NCBI GenBank assembly: GCA_032173965.1
Contig: CM063289.1
Span: 27,739,690-27,803,689, forward strand
DNA from: Sitta carolinensis
Lineage: Eukaryota; Chordata; Aves; Passeriformes; Sittidae
Direction of reading: 5' to 3'
Length of the DNA stretch: 64,000 nt
Positions within the stretch are counted from its first letter, which is position 1. Each line of letters starts with the position of its first letter. Shown piece by piece: positions 13,901 to 25,095 of the stretch. The position numbers were made by a program, and so were the translations under genes. The notes below the pieces were generated by a model. That model was given only the letters and a program-made list of their open reading frames with translations. It did not search any database and was not told where the DNA came from.

Positions 13901-15700
13901 TATCTGGCTCTAAACTTCATTCCCATTCAGTAGAACAAAAATAAATAAAATCACTTTACAAACTCCAACAACTGAAAAAATGCCCTTTTGGTATTTTTAG
14001 GTATTTTTATGGAACTTTGTTTATAGAATGCTATTTATAGATTTTTTTTTTTTTTATATGCTCCCAGCTAACCTGCCCTGCTGGGTCTTTGCAGGAGCCT
14101 CTGCACTACCACAACACATCCCTGGGAATGTCAGCATTCCTCTGCAGAGGTGTCACTTCAGCAAGGACACCCAGCTCAGGAGGTACACATTGTCCTACAT
14201 AAAGTGCCGATGCTGAGCGGTTCCAGTTTTAGCAATTCCCCTTGTCTACATACAGCTTGAACATTATAGACAAGGATTCATCCTCTGCTCACAGTCTGTG
14301 AGAGTTCCTAAGGACAGGAGGGAAAAACTGGGAGCAGGGCATCCGTAGTTTGTGGAATGAAATTCGGAGCAAGAAGGAGAGGTGTCTGTTGCTAGAATTC
14401 CCCAAGTCAAAGTGGATTAACCAAAACATTTTAAACAGAAATGAGCCAAGGTAGGACTCATGGTGGGGAAGCATCTTGGGAGCAAAGACTTGGAGGATGC
14501 AAACGGCAGAGATCTGGAGTTCTGGAGTGTGTCCCAAATCCAACCTTTCCAAACTCTGGTAGTGGTGGTGGTGGGGCTGGCTGGGCAGCAGTGTCCCTGG
14601 GCTGGGGCCCAGTGTCCCTGGTCACTGAGAGGAGCCAGCTCACAGTCCCAGGGTTGCTGAACTGCAGCAGCTGCTCTGTGGCTTTGGAGGCTGTCGGGAT
14701 ATTCCGCTTGGCCGTCAGGCTCGGAATGTCACATTGGCTCTTCGGGCACTCCTGGCCTAAAAGAGCCAGGCAGCCCTTCTGGGACAGAGTCCTTTCCACA
14801 GACTCAGCAGGAGCCAGCTGTCATGGCACCGAAAAGGCTGGGAGAGCCATGGCTCATGGAAACAGGGCTTAGGTTCAGCTGAAGGAGGCATGTCTGAGAA
14901 GCAACTTTTCCCAAAACTTGAGGAAAGGTCAAAGCACATGGAGCTGGCGCTCTGGGACAGTCCTACTGCTCGTAACTCGTGTAACCCTATCTGTACAAAG
15001 CCATTCCCAACTTTCACCTCCTTTTCAGGAGAAACTGAAACTATTTCAACTATGTGAAAATGCCTGAACATCACACTTACCTTATTGTAGACCACTGACA
15101 CTTTCACCTCTGTCTCATCAGACCCTAAAAATAACTAATTTTTGTCTCCAAAGCCTTGCTATCTCTCCAATCTTTGCTCTTATTGCTTTTGGACCTCCAG
15201 CTCTTGTGAGTCATATCTGCAAATTACATGGCTCAGGTTTCAGTGGTGACCATCTCAAAGTGGCTGGCGGAAAAATTCACCATTAGTTCATGGGGTTTTA
15301 TTTGGTCCATGGCATTGCTGTGGTGAGCCTTTGCCATTTCTCTTTTAGCTTTAAAAGACATTTAATTGTATGTTGGAATTCAGGTCCATTGTAAGGAAAA
15401 CTTTTCTCTGCCAGCCTTGGAGGCTTTATTAACTTGTGTTGTCCTTGAAGCAGAAAGAGTTTTAAGTTCTGTGCGGGGTCTGCAGGTAACAAATAACTTG
15501 AGGAGCGTGGCAGGGGTGACAGGCACAGACAGGGACAAGCTGTGGGAAGCACGGAGGTGGCTGCAGCTCTGCCAGCAGTTCGCAGGGACACCCAGACAAG
15601 ATGCACTTGCCATGCGGAAGGTGACACAGGAAACATGACGTTTCCCGGAGCGGTGGCAGGGAATGACAAAGAGCGTCCTCTATGAGCTCAGATGTACAGA
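10997..15700. other. Intergenic DNA with a small CpG patch
   Basis: No gene recognised. A CpG-rich patch of about 80 bp lies at 13060-13145, in otherwise CpG-poor DNA. A T run lies near 14041-14055. The open frames between 14441 and 14872 on both strands overlap each other in a GC-rich stretch with a (GGT)n-like run and are not convincing. Confidence 0.5.
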
Positions 15701-15779
15701 AAGGAAAGCATTTTGTCAGCTGCAGCTTCTGACAGAATGAGGATTGTGGGCTTCTGCATTCAAAACCAAATTTCCTTAA

Positions 15780-16230
15780 ATTGGCAAGCGGCTCCTAGCG
15801 CTGCTGTGGAGAGTCCTTCCAAAGCCGGAGCGAGGGGATTGACACGGCGCTGAAAGCAGCAATGAAATCACCCGGCTGCCTTGGGCGAGCCCGGCTGTGC
15901 GGCGGGCCCGGCCCGCGGCGCCGGCCCGCACGGCAGCGCCCGTCCTGGGGTGTCATGCTGCGGGGCCAAAGGAGAGCGGGGTCATGAACAAAAAGGAATT
16001 TGCTTATCCAATTTCCGTCTCTTTTTCTGAGTTTGATTGGAACTCGCAGTTGTCAGGCCGTGTTTAAGTCTCGTCTCTACCGACGCCGCCTAAACTGCGG
16101 AAGGTCAAAACCAATTATTGTTTTGCCTCCGGGGACTTTCCTTCTTCAGAGGGACCTTACAGTGGATATTCTCTGAACCCTTTTCCTTCCAATTAAGGCA
16201 GCAAATTCCTCTTTTTCAGGGTTTTCCGAG
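15780..16230. promoter_or_regulatory. Candidate regulatory element: CpG island, CCAAT boxes, kappaB site
   Basis: A dense CpG cluster (about 15785-15960, roughly twenty CpGs by eye) is followed by three CCAAT boxes at 16008-16012 (+), 16036-16040 (-) and 16111-16115 (+). A perfect kappaB-type decamer, GGGACTTTCC, lies at 16132-16141. The surrounding DNA is CpG-poor, so the cluster stands out. Clustered CCAAT boxes are typical NF-Y targets and the decamer is a classical NF-kappaB/Rel site. No gene is visible next to it. It could be a distal enhancer or the promoter of an unannotated noncoding transcript. Promoter or enhancer function is inference; only the motifs are seen. Confidence 0.45.
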
Positions 16231-17274
16231 GGGCGAGGGGGACAGTAATCGGGAGACTGATAGATTTATCAATAGCCTTGAAAAACAAAGCCTGTATGTC
16301 TCAGGAAGCTGGAAGCCTAATTCCTTTCAGTGACTTTTCTCACTCTGCACTTTAAATCTGTCGTTTCACTACACCGGGAATGGAAAGTCCCTAATTTTCC
16401 CAGGCTACACATTTCCTCTGTTTTTTAACCTTCAAATACCACATGGATTTATGCCTCTGAGTACCTGCTGGTTAAGTTTCTCATGTAGATAAAAATGTTG
16501 AAGTTCTGTTTATGGAAAGAATTTACAGCTTTATGGACTGGGGGCAATTAAAAGAGGCTGTACCTACATTAGCAGCTATAGTCTGACTAGTCCTGAGGAA
16601 ACCTTCCAGGTCTTCAGGGTGAAAAAGACCCTGAAAAAAAAAATAATTTTTTTCCCTTTCTGTTTTGGACAGCAATGTTTTCACTTTTATTGACAGTATC
16701 TCTTCTGCTACAATCCATTGATACATCTAGAGCCTGTGTCAGCAGATGGATTTTTAAAAATTCATTTATGTATCACATGCTGCTGTACTTACTCCTTTAT
16801 CCATTGGAGGGGTTAAATCTACTGCTTCCCCTATATTTTTCATGTTCCATTTGTTGTGTGAGAGGTGAGCAGCAGAGCAGACAGAAAATAATGTCTCCTG
16901 GAAGAGAAAATCCAATGTAAGGTCAGGGGAGGGAGGCTGTGGAGGAACAGTGAGTACAGGAAGCAATACTTTGGTATTGCAATTGGTACAACACTTTCAA
17001 AAACATTTGGTAATTATTATTTGTATCAGGATGAACTGTGAAACCACAGTACAGGTGTGAGATGTAACCCCTGCTCCTCACCAGGTACTTCTGGGTACTG
17101 TAATGTTTGGGTGGTTGCTGGCTTGGCTACACTGGCTGCTCCTACAAAAATACTGGATTGTGGACAATACTGAAGGAAGTCTGTTTTTCTGGAGATGGCA
17201 GATTTAAGACCCTTGATTAAATGCATTCACAGCTTCTCTGCAGAACTGCAGAGCTATGGTGATGTGATTATAGG

Positions 17275-17395
17275 GCAGCTGTGGTCTGGTGGACTCAGAA
17301 CCCAGAAATTAGGAAAAATGAATTGTCTCAATCTGCCACAGTCTGTTTTGTGAGATCCTGGGCTGGTCACTTAAAATATTTTGGCTGCTTCTTGA
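17275..17395 (+). repeat. MIR-like (CORE-SINE) fragment
   Basis: 'tctgccacagtctgttttgt' followed by 'gagatcctgggctggtcact' parallels the MIR core 'tctgccactgacttgctgtgtgacc...gggcaagtcactt'. Upstream, 'gtggtctggtgga' and 'agaaccca' are compatible with a decayed tRNA-derived head. It is an old, CpG-decayed copy of an amniote-wide SINE family. Exact ends are uncertain. Confidence 0.55.
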
Positions 17396-17939
17396 CAGAC
17401 CTACTTTGGATGTTTACTTTTTTTGAGGACTCAGCTTGCTCCCTTGACTGTATTGCCCACAGAGAGTGTGGACTGAGTGGATGAGATGCTCAGACTTCCA
17501 TCCCAGATGCCTGCATTCAATCAGATAATGGGGCTGATGTATGCCTGTTGGCCCTGAGACTATTTTTAATTGGTTTATAAAGGGTTAGTCCATTCAAAAT
17601 GTCTTGATCAGTCGTTCCATACTAAATTGAATAAGTCTAGGGATACTGATAAATGACTTGCTATTTACTGTTCACTCTTGGAAGTTCTTGAAGCAAGAGT
17701 CAGCCAGGTATTAATCCTTTCTAAAACATTTATAAATAAAACTTGGATGCCGAGTGTGGCTGAAATCCCCTTGGTTATGACTGAAAGCAGAGGTGCAGAG
17801 CACTGCTCTCCTCTGACACTGCTACAGCCCTGGGATCACATCTGGACACACATCACAGCAGCGGTACCCAGAAATAATTTATTGGTTGAAAAGAACGATT
17901 CCCTTTTTACCCAGAGTAAAGAAAATCACGCAGCTCTAA

Positions 17940-18250
17940 TAATAACCCGCTAATCTCACCCCACCGGGGCAGCGCAGGGAGCGCAACGGAAATTTCCTTC
18001 CCAGCTGCCGGGAGAGCCTGTCCCCAAAGAGGGCTTTTCTTTTGATAAGGTGCCTCCTCTGCCGGGCTGCTGAACCAGCCTGAATCAGCACGTCACCCTG
18101 GAGTGCAGGAAGATCCCGGTCTCCGCCGCTGAGTCACATGAATAACTGGAATAGTTCTGCAAAGCAGAATTAATTCCCAGAACCTCTTCAGGCATATACC
18201 AGCAGGCACATGCTTTTGCTCCGGCGTTACTTTACAGCTCCGGGATGTAG
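17940..18250. promoter_or_regulatory. Candidate regulatory element: CpG-rich patch with AP-1 site
   Basis: CpGs are enriched relative to the flanks. The patch contains 'caccggggcagcgcaggg', two 'gccggg' blocks, 'gtctccgccgc' and a consensus AP-1/TRE heptamer TGAGTCA at 18130-18136. There is no open frame of interest. An enhancer role is inferred from composition and motif only. Confidence 0.3.
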
Positions 18251-21200
18251 TGGAAAGGACACTACTGATATTTTTAATTGAGACAAAGCAGTTTACCTGG
18301 TGTTAAGAGTGTTAAACCTTACGAGTTTATTGTTGACACTCTCCTGCTTCCAAGAAGATTTAGGAATAAGCCAGGACATAACAGAGCTATTAGGGTTAAG
18401 CTCAAATCAACTGTGCAATGACTCAGAGCTTGCAGTCCTTTCAAACCAAGTGCTGGGGGGAGAAGCTGCTTATTATTAACTGTTGAGTAGCTCGTGGTTT
18501 GTGCAGCTTGTTTAGCCAGCAGACATCTATGGAAACTCTCTGGGATTTTTGATCTGCTACACTGCAAATAAAAAGTCTGATTTACAAGAACACCGAATCA
18601 ACAGCACTGAGACTATGGTTTAGCAAAGTCCTTAGACTGTGTGCTGGAAATTTGGGCAGAGCTATGAAATTCTCTGTAGATCCTTTCAGTAAATGCTGCT
18701 GGTATGTTAAAGAAAAAATTAACTTGTCTGAAAGAGGGGAGTGAAGGAAAAAAGTTCTGTAGTAAAGGTGGGATCCAGGTGTTGCTCCAAAAAGTGGACC
18801 AGGGTGGGGAGCTGAAATAGGGAAATAGGATGATAGAATCATAGGAGAGCAAGGAGAAGGTTGGTTAGTGGTTAATGAAAATTGTTGAGATTTTTTCCAC
18901 TTAAGCTGTATTTTGGTATCAGAGTAATAATGATAAACTGACCAGACACACAAAAGAAGCATTACTTTTACTTCCACCTGTTGCTCTGGAATTCATCATA
19001 AATAACAGAATAACCTGTTCTGCACTCCAGCATCAATGATAACAGGAGCTGATAACATGGCTTTGATTTCTGCTCTTTCTTCATTGTTCTAGAATATTAA
19101 AGGTTTTGCCATTTCTCCAGAAAACCTGATGTGAGGTTACTCCTGACCTTTTACTTTCAACAAGCATCACAAAAAATACATGAAATCTAGAAATTCAATA
19201 CAATTGGGAAACATTACTGAGGAAGAGCTCCAAGCCCAGTGTTTTGAATCTGGATATCTGTCCTTTATACTTTGCCCACTGATGAGCTTGTGCCACTTCC
19301 TTGAGCTCCAGGTCAGCACCTTTCCCCATGGCGTATCCGAAATGAACGCTCACCAAACCCAAACGTTATTTCCAACATCTGTTGCTTGTTTGGATGGCAA
19401 AATTTGTGATAACAGTCAGAAGAAAGTAAACAGTCCGGTAGCCATGGAAACCTCATCTCGTTTTTTTCCTGTTTCTTTTTCTGCTTTTTGCAGTGAATGA
19501 GTTGGTGCTGAATCCAGCTGGATGGCAGCCCGGGAGTCGGCCGGCCCCAGCTCAGCCACGGCAAGGGACAAACCCTGCACAGAGCCAGGAGCTTTCTCTT
19601 TGCACACTCTCACCAAAGGACTTCTTTCAGGGAGCAGCTTTTTCAGGAAGAGCAGTTCAGTGCCTCAGGAAGGGTGACCATTTATTCCCTGGTCTCTCTG
19701 GCTATGGCCAGAAGACAAAATGACCTGAACACACAGTGGTGTTATCATGACTCTCATCCATATGATTCAACTCTTTCCTCCCATTCCTGCATCCCAAGCA
19801 GGTGGTCTCATCCAGGCTGTCTACAGGGAACAGTCCTTGGAATTTGATGTATTCCAAGGAATCATCTGGGAGAGCTAGGACAGGCCAGTGCCATGTCATG
19901 GAGGGCTCTAACAGTGATACAGCCTGGGAGATCATGGATTAAACTGTGCCCTTCTCCTTCTGGATTTGCAGTGTAGATACAACCTCTGAGGAAGCTGTGA
20001 ACAGGGGCTTTATGGTTCAGATAACAGATCTGGCTGAGCAGTAAAGCTCAGTTTATGTTCCAGAATGGAGCAGGACAGGTGTTAATTGTAGGAAAGCCCC
20101 CAGAGTGCCATAGTTAGTGGAATGATTTTTCTATAAAATTTTACAATCAGTTTACAGAATTCCACAGAGAAGATTGTCAAGATGCACTCTTTATTATAGT
20201 CCAGTCCAAATCTCTGTGTGGCTTCCAAATATGAGCAGTAAGTGTGTCTCTAAATGGACTTGTCTCTGGTCACATGGGCACTGTGTCATGCCAGCATTGA
20301 TATCATCATTGGATTATCCTTGTTAGCACTTTTGAATGTCTGTAATGCACTTTGAAGTCTTCAGAGGAAGAGCTTCATGGGAATATTCGGAGAGCCTGAT
20401 TCAGTTCTTAATTGGACTGACTCATGTTGAGTCACCAGGATATCCATTAGCTGCATCTTTAAAATCCAATATGGAGATTTTCAGTGGTCTGTCAGGGAAT
20501 CAGACACCCCCAGCAGCTGCTGAGATTCCCTAGGAGTGGGAAATCTGCTTCCATTGTAGAAAGTGCTGATTTCTGGTGCACCAACCAGCACAGCTCTGGC
20601 TGCCAAGTCATCCCATTTCTGTGTTCTCCTGATGCCTGGATGACCAACAGCTTGCCAGGAAGCTCTTGGAAATATCTCCTCCTCCCTGGCTGCAGCATCA
20701 CTGGCATCTCTTACACACACACAGCCCACCACACCCACACCTCCCCCTCCTGCAGCGAGCACTGGGCTACCAGAAGCAGTTAGAAATGCAAGGAGCATTC
20801 TCCTTTTCATTTCTAGGAAAGGCTTTTTTACTTTGTAAATGCTCCTTGAGCAAAGCAGCAAAAGGCAGTGAGTAAGGCACCTGATGACTAAAATAATACA
20901 GGTTGTGGGAAGCAGCAGGATTTGATGTTGAATACAAATCTGAGTGTGGTTCACTTCACCCAGCTCGAGCCATCTGAAGTTAAGCATTCAGCCTGAACGA
21001 GCCGCCCAAGTCCAAAGCTGTTGGCAGAGGGGACAAGCCCGAGTTCTGACTCATCCCCCCTCACTTTGTTCTGCTGGGCTGAAATCAGTTGTCCTTTGAA
21101 GTTGCTTCCTAATAGCCCTTCCTAATACTCAGCAAAACATGCAGAGAATCTGGAGAGGGCAGTTTATTGATGCTAGACAGCTGAAGTTAGGTAAGATAAA

Positions 21201-22500
21201 GCTAACAGTGATACACTGCCGTGTGCCAAGGACCCCAGGTCCATAGGATCACTGATTCCATGACTCCAGGGATGCCAGCAATGGTTCACTTAACCTTGTT
21301 CTAGTCTGTCCATATACTCAGAGTGTCTTAGGAATGTTTTGGGTTTTTTTGTCTCTTTATAGTCAAAAATCTACTACAAATATAGAATTTGTAGCAGAGT
21401 TTTGGCTCATTACCTCTCCTTTTGGAATAAAAAAAGTGGAGACAACCACTCTACAGACCATTTTGGGAAGCTCTGTCCTGTAAGTCTCTTTCCTAGAAGT
21501 AAAAATATTTGCTTCATTCTGTAGTAACAAGAGCACAGAATGGATGGCAGAGGAGAGAATGAGCAATTACAAGTTTTAGGATAATGAAGGGGAAAAAATT
21601 GGGCCACTCAGTCATAAAATTAAACTTTGGCAAACTTGGCCAAACTCTTACCTGTTCTAGACCTGCTTTACTTTTCTTTGAGGATGCAAACCCTGGCATC
21701 ATTATGGGACTGCTGAAATTTCCATCAGGTAGATTCAATGTGAGACAAGACTTGCAAACCTTTGTTTGATGCAGTAAAAAAATCCCTACAGGGATTTGCA
21801 AAATTGGGGGTAAAGTACTAACGCCATAGCCTCACCTAAGGTGTGATTTTCCTTTTTCATTCTGATAGATTAAAAGTCTAAAACTAAGAAAATGAGCTCT
21901 TAGGCTCACTAAAAAAAACCCCATGAAACAATGTAAGTGATCTGTGACAACTCTGAGCAGCAGAAGGTTTGACTTGAGAATAACTGTGAGCAATTAAATA
22001 TTGAATATAATGAGAAGAATATTTTCTTGTGTTTCTTACGACATTTCTTGGTTAATTATATCATGCATCTGTTGAATATGTAAAGCTTGCTGCTAAAAAT
22101 GTTCCGCTTCTAAAATTAATAAAAGTGTGTCAGAGAAGGAGATGTGTTGTGAATAACACAAGAAATGTTACAAATAATGACAACTATGGAGCCAAGGGGC
22201 CTACTCCCACAGGCAGAAATTATCAGGGATGAATAAGAATTGTGGGATGACAACTGTAGTACTTTAAATCTTCGAAAACACTTCACACGCTTTCACCCTG
22301 GAGACACCTCGAGACAACAGCAGAGGAGAGATGCAGGAGCTCATCCTGTGCTGTGATGACTTCAGCAGGGCTGGGAGCAGCCTGTGGGACTGGCCTGAGG
22401 TTGAGATGGTGTCAGGGGCAGGATGAGCTCAGGCTTCTGCTCTCCTGCTCTGTGCACTGTCCATGAGAGCTCAGAGCTCTTACACGGTGTTATCTCAGCA
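18251..22500. other. Intergenic DNA with AP-1 motif cluster
   Basis: No gene seen. AP-1/TRE heptamers occur at 18419-18425, 20418-20424, 20428-20434 and 21047-21053. A short (AC)n-rich stretch lies near 20711-20747. An 18 bp near-palindrome (8 bp arms, 2 bp spacer) lies at 21780-21797. A frame at 20481-20987 (-) is the longest in this part but has no recognisable feature. Confidence 0.5.
20418..20434. promoter_or_regulatory. Inverted pair of AP-1 (TRE) sites
   Basis: TGACTCA at 20418-20424 and TGAGTCA at 20428-20434 are perfect inverted copies separated by TGT. Each is a consensus TPA-response element bound by JUN/FOS dimers. Two full sites arranged as a palindrome with 3 bp between them are unusual by chance, but binding here is untested. 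Confidence 0.4.
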
Positions 22501-22543
22501 CAGGGGTGATTGTGTAAATCACTCCTGCCTTCCAGGAGTGATT
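22501..22543. repeat. Three-arm alternating inverted repeat
   Basis: Three 11-mers alternate in orientation at a 16 bp spacing: CAGGGGTGATT (22501-22511), AATCACTCCTG (22517-22527) and CAGGAGTGATT (22533-22543). The last two form a perfect 11 bp stem with the 5 nt loop CCTTC. The first can pair with the second with one G-T style mismatch, also across a 5 nt loop. The DNA or RNA could switch between two hairpins that share the middle arm. Confidence 0.8.
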
Positions 22544-25057
22544 ACTCCTGTAATCCAGTGCTACTTACTGTAGCATAGACAGGGAAGGTGCCACCATGCT
22601 GGTAAAAACTGCACATGGGAAGAAGTAGAGGTTTAAAAATGAAAGAGAAAGATCCAAATGAAAAGGCACAAAGACGCAGAGGTGTCAGGAGAGGGGATGA
22701 GCAAGGGATGCTGAGAAATGGTGCCTGGACCAGCTGTGTGGGCAGTAACTCTGGGTCTGGCTGAGCTTTGGGATTCAGAGCTTCGTGGTTGTGTCAGAGC
22801 AAACAAATGGGCAAAAGGAGCAAGTCAGAGAGGTGTCCTGTGCAGGAAATGCAATGAGGAGTTCATCTTAACAGCTGCATTTCCCTACACGTGCTGTGTC
22901 CTGTCACAACCACTGCACACAGAGCTGTGGTGTAACAGCTCTGAGATTGTTGGAGGAACTGGGACAGGGTGGGACTGGGGGTACTTCCAGTTAAGAGTGG
23001 CTGGGTCTGACCCTCTGGGCAAGAACCCTGGATATTCCCTGAATATCCATGTTTGTTCCCTGAAATTACGCCTTGCCCTTCTTCTTATGCTTATCTAGAC
23101 ACTGGCCTTACTGACAGTAAAGGGAGTTTCCTTTATATTTCTTCAGGTTTTGATGGGTTTTCACATCTTACTCTGTTCAGATATCAGAGAAGTTGTTTCT
23201 AGGGCTTATTTCTTAACAAATGTTTATCAGAACTGACTTTTAGTGCCAAAGTAATGTGCTTGCTCTGTACCTCTCAGTGAAAAGGGGAAGGTGGGCTGCG
23301 AACTCCATACATTTCAGCAGGTTTGTGGTGACTGCCTGGATGGTCATTTTCCTCTTGGAAAATGGAAGTTACCTCACTTCTCTTTTCCTGAAAACAGATT
23401 ATTTTATGTATACTGAAAACAAAAGCAAAGCATTGAAGCCATAATAACAAAATTCTTCTACTCTTGGAAGTTCATTTCTGCCCTTGTGCTGCAGGTTCCT
23501 CACTCCTCTTGGTGCCAGTCCAGTTGTGTGTGGAGCTGTGCTTTCATTTAGATCATGGACATAATCTGGGATAAGGAAAATAGACACACCCCTGGGTTTT
23601 ATTCTTCTTTTTTATTTATTTTTTTTTTTTTTTTACTTGGCTTCTTTCAGTGATCCAGTTCTAGGTGTAACTATAAATTTTGATGAAATTAACTCAATGG
23701 CAGAAGCAAAGTTTGGGGAAAGCCTTGCTCTTGTGATAAGGTATCACTGAACCCTGACAGTGTGTGCTTCCTACCCAGCAGCTGAAATGCTTCAGTTTCA
23801 TCCTCTATCTTACCTTTATTAAACTTGTTTCTGTATTCCCAGCTAAGGCTCACTGGTAGCTATTGGCTGTGTCCTGGGACATCATCTGAAATTGTTTCAT
23901 GGAATAACTTCAAACCTCACTAAAGCTTTTTTGACTTGAAGACCTGAGCCTGCTTCCACTGTCAGAAATGACAGAACTCTCTGATAGTGAGGCTGCCATG
24001 AAATTGAAAAGTCACTGTAAATGCTTTAATACCACCGGATTTAGGGATTTCCTCAAGCACTTTATAGTTGTGTTCCCAGCTTTGTCTGTGTTTCACTGTC
24101 AATTGTCTACTGTTCTCCCTAATCCTCCCTGGGCTTTCTGGAGCTCTATCTTCCCTTCTCACTGACAGATAAAAATTTATTGTTGTTACCTTCAATGTTC
24201 TTGACATACTGAGAGCTTATTCCTTTCACGTAAACATAGGAATGTTTTGGTGTTTTAGTCTTGAATTTTTAGAGATAACTAATTCAGTCTATTATTCCGT
24301 TACCCTTAGCAACCTAACATCTGAGTTGTAATTACTCTAACCTCACTGTTTAATTAGTTAAACCTTCCTCAGCCCTTTGAAAACTGAAAGTGTTAATTAC
24401 TTTTGCAGCAAAATTATTTTATATTTCTGAACGATTGGCACCTGGACGTTTTAACCTTCTCTTATTTGGAGCAGTGTCTCTTGTCACTTCCCTCCAGAAA
24501 CCAGAGATGTAGACCAAAACTATCCATTGAGTAACTTCTCTACCATCATTTGACTTCTGACAGGGAGAGATTTAGAATCTTCTTTGCCTCAGCTTTCCCC
24601 CCTTTCTGCTATGCATCCTTTTCCAGTGGTTGCTTAAATGGATTCCAGAAGGACTCGGGAATGGTGCTGGGAGTGGCAGAACTCACTGCCCCCAGCAGGA
24701 ACGCGTTCGGGATTCACCGGCTTTCATTTATGCATGGACAGGCTAAAATTCCGTGCACCTTGACTGATGCTAATTACAGAATTCCATCTCCTGTCCAGGA
24801 ACAGTAAATGTGGAGAAGCCATCCTGTGTTGGGCTTTGTCAGGGGAAGCAGAGCGGGCACTTACACATCGTAATCATCAAGTGATTCTGATATCTGTTCT
24901 TGTGAATCATCGGTATTCTCCAGGACTTTTACTTTTAAATGTCATCTCTTCACATCTCTGCTTCTTATCTGCCACCTCAGCCACCACGGATTGTTTCCTA
25001 ATCACCATCAGTTAACTCCCAAACCCACAAAGACTCACTCACTGCTTCAGGAAGCCT

Positions 25058-25095
<38 letters not shown>

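Noticed and set aside
14441..14872. Overlapping long frames on both strands
   Set aside because: Low-complexity, GC-rich and (GGT)n-like; sense and antisense frames are equally open and neither resembles a protein.
18828..18848. 'gatgatagaatcatagg' resembling the CR1 tail octamer
   Set aside because: Only about two octamer-like units with no adjoining CR1 body; probably chance.
20481..20987. 168-codon minus-strand frame
   Set aside because: Composition is atypical, includes a Gly/Val run from a short (AC)n stretch, and there is no domain or conserved motif.
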